Assembly: GCA_905182215.1 (NCBI GenBank) | Contig: CAJJAI010000009.1 | Coordinates: forward strand, 1 to 47,839 | Length of the DNA stretch: 47,839 bases | Reading direction: 5' to 3' | Source of the DNA: Flavobacteriales bacterium UBA6772 | GTDB lineage: Bacteria; Bacteroidota; Bacteroidia; Flavobacteriales; UBA7430 | In this document: positions 17,761-26,793 of the stretch, one piece after another | Position numbering within the stretch: the first letter of the stretch is position 1 | Layout of the letters: every line of letters starts with the position of its first letter | Notes under the pieces: generated by a model | Seen by the model: only the letters and a program-made list of their open reading frames with translations | The model's database searches: none | Told to the model about the DNA's origin: nothing | Position numbers and translations under genes: made by a program

Positions 17761-19012
17761 TAAAACTTTTTTTGCAAACATCGACTGGACATTGGTTACC
17801 ATCTATTTTTGTATGCTCCTTTTTGGATGGCTAAATATTTATGCGGCTAACTACGGCGAGGGAGCCTACAATTTAATTTCGATGCAAGCTGAACCTGGAA
17901 AACAGTTGTTTTGGATCGCTACTTCTTGTGTATGGATTTTCTTCATTCTACTATTAGACGGGAAATTCTACACCACTTTTTCGTATCTTATTTATGCATT
18001 TATGGTCCTCTTATTAATTGGAGTACTCATTGTAGGGAAAGAAATCGGCGGTGCTAAATCCTGGTACGACCTAGGTAGTTTTAGTATGCAACCTGCAGAA
18101 TTTGCAAAAGTTGGAGTACTCCTAGCCCTCAGTAAATATTTGAGTCAATTAAATCTCAACTTAAATAAACTCGAAACTCAACTTCGTGCTTTAGCTATTT
18201 TAACGCTACCTATATTACTTATAATGCTGCAGCCCGATGCAGGCTCGGCCATTGTTTTTGCTTCCTTATTTTTAGTGCTTTTTAGAGAAGGTATTCCTGC
18301 AGTTTATCTCACAATAATTGGACTTGCAATTACACTATTTATCATAACACTCAAGTTCGAAATACTAACCGCAACAATTATTACTACAGTTGTAACCATA
18401 CTATTTGGCTACTTACTTAAAAAAGGTAGAAACTCTATAAAACCAGCTATTTTTAGTCTGATAATAGGTTTAGGATTTATACAGTCTGTAGGTTATTTAT
18501 ACAACGACATTTTAAGACCTCATCAGCGAAGTAGAATAGATTTGATATTAGGTAAAATAGATGATATTCACGGAGCAGGCTACAATTTACATCAGTCTAA
18601 AATAGCCATTGGCTCTGGTGGGTTTACAGGAAAAGGATTCTTAGACGGAACTCAAACGAAATTCAATTTTGTACCGGAACAAAGTACAGACTTCATCTTT
18701 TGCACCATTGGAGAAGAATGGGGATTTATAGGTTCCTTTATTACAATTAGCTTGTTTGTAGGACTATTATTCCGTTTAATTATTTTAGCCGAAAGACAAC
18801 GATCTACCTTTAGTAGAGTGTATGGCTACGGAGTAGCAACCATTTTATTTTGTCACTTTTTTATAAATATTGCTATGACTATTGGTATAATGCCAGTAAT
18901 AGGAATCCCGCTACCCTTCTTTAGTTATGGAGGATCCTCACTCTGGGGCTTTAGTATTTTGCTGTTTATTTTTATAAAGTTGGATGCCTATAGAATGGAT
19001 ATTTTACGTTAG
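17750..19012 (+). CDS. rodA: Peptidoglycan glycosyltransferase RodA
   Basis: RodA is the SEDS-family polymerase that extends glycan strands using lipid II. The 420 residues form about ten membrane segments. The SEDS signature residues appear in GAKSWYDLGSFSMQPAEFAK and in the GEEWGFIGS and GIPLPFFSYGGSSLWG regions. It overlaps the 3' end of mrdA and closes the operon. The 174-bp gap before the next gene holds only the next promoter; no terminator was identified. Confidence 0.97.
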   Translation: MRNNKTFFANIDWTLVTIYFCMLLFGWLNIYAANYGEGAYNLISMQAEPGKQLFWIATSCVWIFFILLLDGKFYTTFSYLIYAFMVLLLIGVLIVGKEIGGAKSWYDLGSFSMQPAEFAKVGVLLALSKYLSQLNLNLNKLETQLRALAILTLPILLIMLQPDAGSAIVFASLFLVLFREGIPAVYLTIIGLAITLFIITLKFEILTATIITTVVTILFGYLLKKGRNSIKPAIFSLIIGLGFIQSVGYLYNDILRPHQRSRIDLILGKIDDIHGAGYNLHQSKIAIGSGGFTGKGFLDGTQTKFNFVPEQSTDFIFCTIGEEWGFIGSFITISLFVGLLFRLIILAERQRSTFSRVYGYGVATILFCHFFINIAMTIGIMPVIGIPLPFFSYGGSSLWGFSILLFIFIKLDAYRMDILR

Positions 19013-19147
19013 TAATAATTATCAAAATAGTCGCTCTGTCACTAATGTCGTTAAAGACGAATGTAAAAAGTTTTGAGTTTTAAATTGAAAAAACCCACTG
19101 CCTTCTTAAATCTTTTCTTTCTGACTCCTTTATCTTCTTTTTCCAAC

Positions 19148-19155
19148 TATATTTG
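19148..19155 (+). promoter_or_regulatory. -7 element of the aminopeptidase P gene
   Basis: TATATTTG is a perfect TAnnTTTG match, 31 nt before the ATG. No TTTG was found at the -33 distance. Confidence 0.55.
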
Positions 19156-19186
19156 TTAAATCAAATAAATTGAAAACACAGTTCGC

Positions 19187-20476
19187 ATGAAATACGAGAA
19201 AATAGACAGCCAGTTATTTGTTAGAAACAGACAACGTTTTTCCGCAGAATTAAAAGCAAAATCTATTGCTATATTTAACTCTAACGACATCATGCCAACC
19301 AATGCAGATGGTACGATGGATTTTCGTCAGAACAACGATATATTCCACCTTTCTGGAGTAGATCAGGAAGAGTCTATCCTAATTGTTTTTCCAGACTCTT
19401 TTCATGCAAAGCACAAAGAAATTTTATTCCTAAAAGAAACCAACGAGCATATTGCCGTTTGGGAAGGAGCAAAACTCAATAAAAAACAAGCTTTCGAAAC
19501 TTCTGGAATTAAAACGGTGTATTGGCTCGACCAATTTGAATCTGTTTTAAAAACTTTGATGAGCGAATGTGAGTGCGTTTACTTAAATAGCAACGAACAT
19601 TTACGCGCAAACATAGAAGTAGAAACACGCGATGCCCGTTTTGGAAAATGGATTCGCAAAACCTATCCTATTCACCAATACGAAAGAGCTGCGCCTATAA
19701 TGCATAAAATACGTGCCATTAAAGATCCTGTAGAAATAGAGTTGATCCAAAAAGCCTGTAACCTTACAGAAGGTGCTTTTAGAAGAATTTTAAAGACCAT
19801 TAAACCCGGTGTGATGGAATATGAAATTGAAGCTGATGTAATACACGAATTTATTCGTAATCGCTCTCGTGGATTCGCCTACACCCCTATTATAGCATCT
19901 GGAGAAAGCGCTTGTATACTACATTATATAGACAATAACCAGCCCTGTAAAGACGGCGATGTTATTCTTATGGACTTTGGTGCGGAATACGCAAACTATG
20001 CTTCAGATATGACACGTTGTGTTCCTGTAAACGGAAAATTTACTCCTCGTCAGAAAGAGGTTTATAATGCAGTTTTAAGAGTGATGAAAGCGGCTACTAA
20101 AATGCTAATTCCTGGAAATTACCTTCACGAATACCATGTTGAAGTGGGCTTGCTGATGGAAAAAGAACTCCTCGGATTAGGCTTAATCTCTCAAGAAGAC
20201 ATAAGCAATCAAAAGCCAGAATGGCCAGCGTATAAAAAATACTTTATGCACGGTACTTCTCATTATTTAGGATTAGATGTACACGATGTTGGTTCGTGGA
20301 CTACTCCTATTGAAGCCGGAATGGTCTTTACTTGCGAACCAGGAATATACATTCCAGAAGAGAATTTAGGGATTCGTTTAGAAAACGATGTACTCGTTAC
20401 CGAAAATGGGCCCAACGACTTAATGAAAAACATTCCTTTAGAAACCGATGAAATTGAAGCTCTTATGGCTGAGTAA
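19187..20476 (+). CDS. pepP: Aminopeptidase P family protein (M24B)
   Basis: Metallopeptidase that removes N-terminal residues preceding proline. The 429 residues include an aminopeptidase P N-terminal domain (about 1-150) and a pita-bread catalytic domain. Metal ligands are visible: two Asp in MDFGAEYANYASDMTRC, His in HGTSHYLGLDVHD, Glu in CEPGIYIPEE and Glu in GIRLENDVLV. It has its own promoter. Immediately after the stop, the same frame runs on into a potassium-channel-like tail (20477-20605), described separately. Confidence 0.95.
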   Translation: MKYEKIDSQLFVRNRQRFSAELKAKSIAIFNSNDIMPTNADGTMDFRQNNDIFHLSGVDQEESILIVFPDSFHAKHKEILFLKETNEHIAVWEGAKLNKKQAFETSGIKTVYWLDQFESVLKTLMSECECVYLNSNEHLRANIEVETRDARFGKWIRKTYPIHQYERAAPIMHKIRAIKDPVEIELIQKACNLTEGAFRRILKTIKPGVMEYEIEADVIHEFIRNRSRGFAYTPIIASGESACILHYIDNNQPCKDGDVILMDFGAEYANYASDMTRCVPVNGKFTPRQKEVYNAVLRVMKAATKMLIPGNYLHEYHVEVGLLMEKELLGLGLISQEDISNQKPEWPAYKKYFMHGTSHYLGLDVHDVGSWTTPIEAGMVFTCEPGIYIPEENLGIRLENDVLVTENGPNDLMKNIPLETDEIEALMAE

Positions 20477-20605
20477 TCTAACTTACTTCTTTCAGTTAAA
20501 ACTTTCATTGTGTTTATTGGATTAGCTTTAGTCGCTGTTCCAACAGGATTATTGGCTACAGCTTTTTCCGACACGTTCAAAAAAAGTGATGATCAAATTA
20601 AATAA
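20477..20605 (+). pseudogene. C-terminal remnant of a tetrameric ion channel gene
   Basis: After the pepP stop, the same frame stays open for 42 codons. It encodes a hydrophobic helix, IGLALVAVPTGLLATAF, then the polar tail SDTFKKSDDQIK and a stop. This resembles the inner pore helix and C-tail of two-TM/six-TM potassium-type channels. No pore loop (TVGYGD) or start codon is present, apart from a GTG at 20510 giving about 31 residues. The most likely reading is the decayed 3' end of a lost channel gene. An unrecognised small membrane peptide is the alternative. Confidence 0.45.
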
Positions 20606-20612
20606 CTGACAA

Positions 20613-21392
20613 ATGCCTTTTTTCAATTTCAAAGAAAAAAACATACACTACATTACTGAGGGTTCGGGCGAAGTTGTGGTGTTTCTACACGGCTTCCTAG
20701 AAAACGGGAGTATGTGGGAGGAGATAACCTTAGACATTTCCAAAACACATCAGGTCATTCGACTCGACTTACCTGGTTTTGGTAAATCAGATTGTATTCA
20801 AGCAATTCATTCTATGCAATTATTTGCAGAATATACCAAGCATCTACTATCAGAACTTAAGATAGATTCCTTTACAATTATTGGACATTCGATGGGTGGG
20901 TATGCTGCACTAGAATTAGCAAAAATTTGCCCTAAAAAAATCAATGCACTTATTTTATTTCACGCCACAGCTAGTTCAGATTCTGAGCAAAAAAAGAAGG
21001 ATAGAGATAGAGCGGTAAAAGCGGTAAACAAAAAACAAAATGTATACCTCAAAACTACCATCCCTTTATTATTTCCTTTGCAATTTCAAAAAGCCTGCGC
21101 TCCACAAATTAAAAAGATGATTGTGGAAGCTGAAGCACTAAATCCAATAGGAATTATAGCAGCTTTAAAAGGAATGCAAGAGCGAGATAATAACAATGAA
21201 ACTTTAAGTAATTTAAGCTGTAAGAAAATATACATTGCAGGAACGTTAGACCCAATTCTTTCTATTGAAGTGCTAAAAAAAGAAGCTAAAAACAATGGAG
21301 CTGACTTTATAGAAATAGAGAACGCAGGACATATGAGTCATTGGGAGAATACGAAGATGGCATTAAAGGAAATTCAGAAAGCACTGAGCTAG
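20613..21392 (+). CDS. Alpha/beta hydrolase
   Basis: A 259-residue soluble alpha/beta hydrolase. The oxyanion region is in VVFLHGFLENGSMW, the nucleophile is S93 in IGHSMGGYAAL, the acid is probably D213 in AGTLDPI, and the histidine is H240 in NAGHMSHWE. The substrate is unknown; small esters or lactones are plausible. It starts 7 nt after the channel remnant, and a strong hairpin terminator follows. Confidence 0.92.
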   Translation: MPFFNFKEKNIHYITEGSGEVVVFLHGFLENGSMWEEITLDISKTHQVIRLDLPGFGKSDCIQAIHSMQLFAEYTKHLLSELKIDSFTIIGHSMGGYAALELAKICPKKINALILFHATASSDSEQKKKDRDRAVKAVNKKQNVYLKTTIPLLFPLQFQKACAPQIKKMIVEAEALNPIGIIAALKGMQERDNNNETLSNLSCKKIYIAGTLDPILSIEVLKKEAKNNGADFIEIENAGHMSHWENTKMALKEIQKALS

Positions 21393-21424
21393 TCCTTGAG
21401 ACTAATCTACAAAAGTATAGACAC

Positions 21425-21458
21425 AAAAAAAGGGAAGCAAAGCGCTTCCCTTTTTTTT
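21425..21458. terminator. Strong hairpin terminator, probably bidirectional
   Basis: GGGAAGC (21432-21438) pairs with GCTTCCC (21444-21450), flanked by seven A on the left and eight T on the right. It lies between the convergent hydrolase and thiL genes and could end transcripts from both. Confidence 0.85.
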
Positions 21459-21465
21459 GTATTAA

Positions 21466-21516
21466 CTAAAATCTTCCACTAAATCCCCCAATGTAATAGA
21501 AGTACAATTTAGATTG
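21466..21516 (-). other. Short frame ending like an outer-membrane beta strand
   Basis: On the minus strand 16 codons between stops read QSKLYFYYIGGFSGRF. The alternating aromatic pattern and terminal Phe are typical of the last strand of outer-membrane barrels. No start codon is present. It may be a gene remnant or chance. Confidence 0.2.
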
Positions 21517-21617
21517 CTAAGGCTTTAAAAAAACCACTTAAAAAAGTAATCTTAACATCTTACAAACCGTATTAACAATTAGCGTGCCAAACTTTTATTT
21601 TCACTAAAATAATTAAT

Positions 21618-22673
21618 CTATTTCTCATCGTGAGAAGTCCAACCTTGGGCTGTCAAAGGGAAAATCTTAGCATCATGACTAATTAAATTTGTTCCAGAAT
21701 TTTTATCTGCCATATAACCGATCACGGTCATATTCGGATTTGCCTTAATTTTATCGTAGTCTTTTTGAGCTACCGTAAAGAGCAATTCGTAATCCTCTCC
21801 TCCATTTAATGCACAGGTAACACCATTCAGCTTAAACTCTTCAGCAACTGTCATTACTGTCGGGTCGCATGGAATTTTCTCTTCATAAACCTGAACACCC
21901 AATTTAGATGCTTTCGCCAAATGCAACAACTCAGATGACAAGCCATCAGAAACATCAATCATAGAAGTAGGTTTTAAATCCATTTCTTTAAACATCTTTA
22001 CAATATCTAATCGAGCTTCCGGCTTCAACTGTCTTTCTAAAACATACTCCTGACCATGTAAATCGGGCTGCATATTTTTATCTTCCATAAAAACAGCCTT
22101 CTCTCTTTCTAGAATTTGCAATCCTAAATAAGCAGCTCCTAAATCGCCAGAAACTACAATTAAATCTTTTTCGGCTGCACCAGAACGATACACTATATCT
22201 TCTTCTTTAGCAGTACCCAATGCAGTAACACTTATCATTAATCCAGAAGTTGAACTAGTAGTATCGCCACCAATTAAATCGACCTTATAAAAATCACAAG
22301 CCAACTTAATTCCATCGTACAATTCTTCTACAGCCTCAACTGGAAAACGATTAGACATCGCTATAGAAACCGTTATTTGTGTAGGAATCACATTCATTGC
22401 ACAGATGTCAGATAAATTTACGACAACCGCTTTGTACCCTAAATGCTTTAAGGGAGCGTAAGCCAAATCAAAATGAACACCTTCCACCAATAAATCAGTA
22501 GATACCAACTGGCATAAATCGCCAATTTTAATTACTGCAGCATCATCCCCTACACCTTTAACAGTCGTGTCGTGATATAACTTTACGTCTTTGGTAATCA
22601 AATCGATTAAACCAAATTCACCTAATTTAGAAATAGGCGTAAACTCTTGTTCTTTGTTTTCGAATATACTCAT
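21618..22673 (-). CDS. thiL: Thiamine-monophosphate kinase
   Basis: ThiL phosphorylates thiamine monophosphate to the active cofactor TPP. The 351-residue protein has an AIRS/PurM fold. Markers are the N-terminal GEFGLIDLIT, the Mg-binding GVGDDAAVI, STDLLVEGVHFD, GGDTT and the IDVSDGLSSE motif, with GGEDYELLF in the C-terminal half. A perfect -7 element lies only 4 nt before its ATG (see 22678), so a leaderless mRNA is likely. It stands alone with no other thiamine gene in the window. Confidence 0.95.
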   Translation of the reverse strand: MSIFENKEQEFTPISKLGEFGLIDLITKDVKLYHDTTVKGVGDDAAVIKIGDLCQLVSTDLLVEGVHFDLAYAPLKHLGYKAVVVNLSDICAMNVIPTQITVSIAMSNRFPVEAVEELYDGIKLACDFYKVDLIGGDTTSSTSGLMISVTALGTAKEEDIVYRSGAAEKDLIVVSGDLGAAYLGLQILEREKAVFMEDKNMQPDLHGQEYVLERQLKPEARLDIVKMFKEMDLKPTSMIDVSDGLSSELLHLAKASKLGVQVYEEKIPCDPTVMTVAEEFKLNGVTCALNGGEDYELLFTVAQKDYDKIKANPNMTVIGYMADKNSGTNLISHDAKIFPLTAQGWTSHDEK

Positions 22674-22677
22674 GTGG

Positions 22678-22685
22678 CAAAATTA
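22678..22685 (-). promoter_or_regulatory. -7 element of thiL next to the start codon
   Basis: On the minus strand this is TAATTTTG, a perfect TAnnTTTG match, followed by CCAC and then the thiL ATG. A TTG lies 22 nt upstream, compatible with a -33 box. Confidence 0.6.
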
Positions 22686-22740
22686 CATTTTTATCCTGTA
22701 TAGACCTCAATAAATTAAATCCAAAACCAGATATATTTCG

Positions 22741-22748
22741 TATATTTG
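22741..22748 (+). promoter_or_regulatory. -7 element of the suf operon
   Basis: TATATTTG is a perfect match, about 53 nt before the sufA ATG. No clear -33 TTTG was found. No IscR-type or other operator was identified in the leader. Confidence 0.55.
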
Positions 22749-22800
22749 CAGCCTGAAAGCGCCTTATTTAGAATTAGTTAAAATAAAAATAAGCAATACA

Positions 22801-23127
22801 ATGGTTAGTGTAACAGAAACAGCAAAAAAGAAAATATTCTCTTTACTAGAAGAAGACGGGTTGGGGACTAATGCCTACGTAAAAGTAGGGGTTTCTAGTG
22901 GTGGGTGTTCTGGCCTATCTTATAAGCTAGATTTCACTAGTGAACGCGACGAAAGCGACAAGCTTATCGAAGATAATGAGGTCCGTATTTTAGTCGATAA
23001 AAAGAGCCTTTTATACTTAGCAGGTACCGTTTTAGATTTCTCTGGAGGTTTAAACGGGAAAGGATTTACTTTTAACAACCCAAATGCCACAAGAACTTGT
23101 GGATGTGGAGAAAGTTTTGCGATTTAA
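22801..23127 (+). CDS. sufA: A-type iron-sulfur carrier
   Basis: A-type carrier that accepts Fe-S clusters from the SUF scaffold and passes them to target proteins. The 108 residues have the three invariant cysteines C36 (SGGCSGLS), C100 and C102 (TCGCGESF). It is the first gene of the suf operon, 114 nt ahead of sufB. It could equally be named ErpA- or IscA-type; the suf context favours SufA. Confidence 0.93.
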   Translation: MVSVTETAKKKIFSLLEEDGLGTNAYVKVGVSSGGCSGLSYKLDFTSERDESDKLIEDNEVRILVDKKSLLYLAGTVLDFSGGLNGKGFTFNNPNATRTCGCGESFAI

Positions 23128-23183
23128 AGACTATAATCTTCAATAAGAATTGAAGAAATTGAACAAAAAAAACGAGTTAAATA

Positions 23184-23208
23184 TTGAAATTCAATCTTGA
23201 ATTTTCAA
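23184..23208 (+). other. AT-rich inverted repeat in the sufA-sufB gap
   Basis: TTGAAATTCAA (23184-23194) pairs with TTGAATTTTCAA (23197-23208) with one bulged base and a 2-nt loop. It has no T-tract, so it may stabilise or process the operon mRNA rather than terminate it. Confidence 0.4.
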
Positions 23209-23241
23209 TTTTCAACTTTTAACCTTGAAACTTCTTAGAAC

Positions 23242-24684
23242 TTGACTGAAGAAGATAAATTATTAGAAGAAGTAACCTCAGCCGAATACAAATACGGCTT
23301 TGTTACCGACATAGAATCTGATACCATTAAAAACGGTTTAAACGAAGATGTAATCCGTTTGATTTCGTCTAAGAAAAACGAACCCGAATGGTTATTAGAA
23401 TGGAGACTGGAAGGATTAAAAAAATTCCAACAGCTCGTTGAACCCGAATGGGCAAACGTGCACTACAAAAAACCAGATCTTCAGTCTATTTCTTATTACT
23501 CTGCACCTAAGGCTAAAAAAACTTTAAATAGTTTAGACGAGGTAGATCCTGAGTTATTGAAGACTTTTGAGAAACTTGGTATTTCATTAGATGAACAAAA
23601 GATGCTTACTGGAGTTGCAGTAGATATCATTGTAGATTCTGTTTCGGTGGCTACCTCTTTTAAAGAAAAACTAGGAGAACTCGGAATTATATTCTGTTCT
23701 ATTAGTGAAGCTATACAAGAGCATCCAGAATTGGTGCGAAAATACTTAGGAACAGTTGTACCACAATCCGACAACTACTACGCAGCATTAAACTCTGCTG
23801 TATTTACCGACGGGTCATTCTGCTACATTCCTAAAGGTACTCGTTGCCCAATGGAGCTTTCTACGTACTTCCGTATTAACCAAGCTGGAACTGGACAATT
23901 TGAACGAACGCTTCTTATTGCCGACAAAGGATCTTATGTTTCTTACCTAGAAGGCTGCACTGCTCCATCGAGAGATGAGAATCAATTACACGCCGCGGTA
24001 GTAGAATTAATTGCTATGGACGAGGCGGAGATTAAATACTCTACCGTTCAAAACTGGTACCCTGGAAACAAGGAAGGTGTTGGTGGAGTTTTCAACTTCG
24101 TTACCAAAAGAGGTATTTGTCATGAAAGTGCAAAAATTTCTTGGACTCAAGTAGAAACTGGTTCTGCAGTAACTTGGAAATATCCTTCTTGTATTTTAAA
24201 AGGAGATAACTCTATTGGAGAATTTTTCTCAGTAGCTGTAACCAACAATTTCCAACAAGCAGATACAGGTACCAAAATGATACATATTGGTAAAAACACC
24301 AAAAGCACCATTATCTCTAAAGGTATTGCTGCAGGAGAAAGTAACAGTAGTTACCGTGGTCTCGTAAAAATTATGAAAGGTGCCGAAAATGCTCGTAATT
24401 TCTCTCAATGCGATTCGCTATTGATGGGAGATAAAAGTGGCTCGCACACCTTCCCTTATATAGAAGTAAAAAATAAAACGGCTCGTATAGAACACGAAGC
24501 TACAACCTCGAAAATTGGTGAGGATCAACTTTTTTATTGCAACCAAAGAGGAATTAGTACAGATGCAGCAATTGGACTTATCGTAAACGGTTATTGCAAA
24601 GACGTACTCAACCAACTTCCAATGGAATTTGCCGTGGAAGCACAAAAATTACTATCACTTTCTCTTGAAGGAAGCGTAGGATAA
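23242..24684 (+). CDS. sufB: Fe-S cluster assembly scaffold SufB
   Basis: SufB forms the SufBC2D scaffold on which Fe-S clusters are built. The 480 residues match family length and features, such as the N-terminal [33 protein letters not shown] (in parts), LEGCTAPS with the conserved Cys, and the C-terminal [16 protein letters not shown] region. The start is a TTG at 23242; the first in-frame ATG would remove more than 100 conserved residues. A 17-nt gap leads to sufC. Confidence 0.97.
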   Translation: MTEEDKLLEEVTSAEYKYGFVTDIESDTIKNGLNEDVIRLISSKKNEPEWLLEWRLEGLKKFQQLVEPEWANVHYKKPDLQSISYYSAPKAKKTLNSLDEVDPELLKTFEKLGISLDEQKMLTGVAVDIIVDSVSVATSFKEKLGELGIIFCSISEAIQEHPELVRKYLGTVVPQSDNYYAALNSAVFTDGSFCYIPKGTRCPMELSTYFRINQAGTGQFERTLLIADKGSYVSYLEGCTAPSRDENQLHAAVVELIAMDEAEIKYSTVQNWYPGNKEGVGGVFNFVTKRGICHESAKISWTQVETGSAVTWKYPSCILKGDNSIGEFFSVAVTNNFQQADTGTKMIHIGKNTKSTIISKGIAAGESNSSYRGLVKIMKGAENARNFSQCDSLLMGDKSGSHTFPYIEVKNKTARIEHEATTSKIGEDQLFYCNQRGISTDAAIGLIVNGYCKDVLNQLPMEFAVEAQKLLSLSLEGSVG

Positions 24685-24701
24685 CACCCAAAGAAAAAGA
24701 T

Positions 24702-25454
24702 ATGCTTAAGATAAAAGACCTGAGAGTAGAAATTGAGGGTAAAGAGATCATAAAAGGACTTAGCTTAGAAATAAACAAAGGAGAAGTTCACGCTATAATG
24801 GGACCTAACGGTGCTGGTAAAAGTACATTGTCTGCAGTAATTGCTGGGCGTGATGAATACGAAGTTACTGGAGGTTCTATAGAATTTGAGGGGAAAGACA
24901 TTATGGATATGGCTCCCGAAGACAGAGCTCATGCAGGTGTATTCTTATCCTTCCAATATCCAGTAGAAATTCCGGGTGTTTCGGTTACCAACTTCATTAA
25001 AACGGCACTCAACGAAAGTCGTAAGGCTAGAGATTTAGATCCTATGCCTGCAAAAGACATGTTAAAGTTGATGCGCGAGAAACAAGCTCTTTTAGAAATG
25101 GACAAGCAGTTTATGTCGCGTTCATTAAACGAAGGATTCTCTGGTGGAGAGAAAAAGCGTAACGAAATATTCCAAATGGCAATGTTAGATCCTAAACTAG
25201 CCATTTTAGATGAAACAGATTCTGGTTTAGATATTGACGCATTGCGTATTGTTGCAAACGGTGTGAATAAACTAAAAAATGAAGACAATGCGGTTATGAT
25301 AATTACCCACTACCAAAGACTTCTAGATCATATAATCCCAGATTTTGTACACGTTTTATATGATGGTAAAATTGTAAAGTCGGGCGACAAAAATCTAGCT
25401 ATTGAGCTAGAAGAAAAAGGTTACGACTGGATTAAGAAAGAAATAGAAGCTTAA
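24702..25454 (+). CDS. sufC: Fe-S assembly ATPase SufC
   Basis: SufC is the ABC-type ATPase of the SufBCD complex, soluble rather than a transporter. The 250 residues show Walker A GPNGAGKST (about 34-42), the signature FSGGEKKRNEI, Walker B LAILDETDSGLD and the switch His in IITHYQRLL. It lies between sufB and sufD, which it binds. Confidence 0.98.
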   Translation: MLKIKDLRVEIEGKEIIKGLSLEINKGEVHAIMGPNGAGKSTLSAVIAGRDEYEVTGGSIEFEGKDIMDMAPEDRAHAGVFLSFQYPVEIPGVSVTNFIKTALNESRKARDLDPMPAKDMLKLMREKQALLEMDKQFMSRSLNEGFSGGEKKRNEIFQMAMLDPKLAILDETDSGLDIDALRIVANGVNKLKNEDNAVMIITHYQRLLDHIIPDFVHVLYDGKIVKSGDKNLAIELEEKGYDWIKKEIEA

Positions 25455-25465
25455 AAAACGACCCA

Positions 25466-26782
25466 TTGAAACTACAAGATAAACTTATAAACTCTTTTGA
25501 GAAGTTTGGTCAAAGTCTTAGTGGCTCCGAAACCGACAGCTTACGTAAAATGCGTACTGAAGGAATTGAAGTTTTTAAAAACTTAGGCTTTCCTACCACA
25601 AAAGACGAAGAGTGGAAATACACTTCTTTAAATAAATGCATCAAACGCGATTACGATTTTGGAGCTGAATTCAGTTTAGACATTCGTTCGGAAGACGTAG
25701 ACCGTTTCTTATGTACTGGAATAGATTCTTATAAACTCGTTTTTGTAAACGGTGTTTTTAACGCTTCTTTATCCAACACTACCCAACAAGACAAATTCTT
25801 TGTAAGCAACTTAAAAGATGCTTACGAAGGGAACTCTGAATTGTTTAACCAATACTACGGGACTATTGCTGACAAAGAGTTAAGCATGGTTGGTTTAAAT
25901 ACTGCATACGCACAAGAAGGTGCTTTTATACACGTAAAAGCTGGTGCGGTAGTAGATAAGTTAATTCAGATTCTATACATAAACAGCGACAGTAGTCGTT
26001 CGATGATGAACCAAGCGCGTAACCTGATAATTGCGGAAGACAGAGGGGAAGTTCAAATTTTAGAACGTCACCAATCTTTAAGTGATGAGTATGTGTTTAC
26101 AAATTCGGTTACCGAAATTAGCGTTGGAAACGAAGCTAATGTTAAGCACTTTAAAGTGCAAAACGATATAGATACCGCTTCACTTGTTGACAGTACATTC
26201 GTAAAGCAAGGCACTAAAAGTACTGCTTTGGTAGATACTTTTGTGTTTAGTGGAGAGCTTACTCGTAACAACCTACATTTTGAATTTACAGGTGAACACG
26301 CCGAAGCTCATATGGATGCGATTACCTTATTAAAAGGTTCTAGCTTGGTAGACCATCATACTTTTGTAGATCATGCAGTTCCAAACTGTCAATCGTTCCA
26401 GATGTACAAAGGAATATACGATGAAAAGTCTAAAGGAGTGTTTAATGGAAAAGTAATGGTGCGTAAAGACGCTCAAAAAACCAATGCCTACCAACAAAAC
26501 AACAACCTCTTATTAAGCGATTTTGCTAGTATCGACACCAAACCTCAATTAGAGATTTTTGCGGATGATGTAGCGTGTTCTCACGGTTGTACCATTGGTC
26601 AACTAGACGAAGAAGCATTATTCTATATGCAGTCTAGAGGGATTCCTTTAAAAGAAGCCAAAGCATTTTTAATGTTTGCTTTTGCTGGAGATACCTTAAA
26701 GAACATCACTATTCCAGAACTTAAAGAGCAGTTGGTAAACCTAGTTGCTAGAGAGTTAAAAGTAGACTTAGAATTGAATTAA
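25466..26782 (+). CDS. sufD: Fe-S cluster assembly protein SufD
   Basis: SufD is the SufB paralogue that completes the scaffold and helps iron entry. The 438 residues include the N-terminal TTKDEEWKYTSL block and the beta-helix core ending in ACSHGCTIGQLDEEALFYMQ, with the conserved Cys and His. The start is a TTG at 25466, 11 nt after sufC; the nearest in-frame ATG would remove about 28 residues. sufS follows after 11 nt. Confidence 0.97.
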   Translation: MKLQDKLINSFEKFGQSLSGSETDSLRKMRTEGIEVFKNLGFPTTKDEEWKYTSLNKCIKRDYDFGAEFSLDIRSEDVDRFLCTGIDSYKLVFVNGVFNASLSNTTQQDKFFVSNLKDAYEGNSELFNQYYGTIADKELSMVGLNTAYAQEGAFIHVKAGAVVDKLIQILYINSDSSRSMMNQARNLIIAEDRGEVQILERHQSLSDEYVFTNSVTEISVGNEANVKHFKVQNDIDTASLVDSTFVKQGTKSTALVDTFVFSGELTRNNLHFEFTGEHAEAHMDAITLLKGSSLVDHHTFVDHAVPNCQSFQMYKGIYDEKSKGVFNGKVMVRKDAQKTNAYQQNNNLLLSDFASIDTKPQLEIFADDVACSHGCTIGQLDEEALFYMQSRGIPLKEAKAFLMFAFAGDTLKNITIPELKEQLVNLVARELKVDLELN

Positions 26783-26793
26783 GAAAATCTTTA

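Noticed and set aside
20510-20605. Functional small membrane protein from the GTG at 20510
   Set aside because: It would be about 31 residues with no promoter; the sequence is better explained as a channel remnant, though not disproved.
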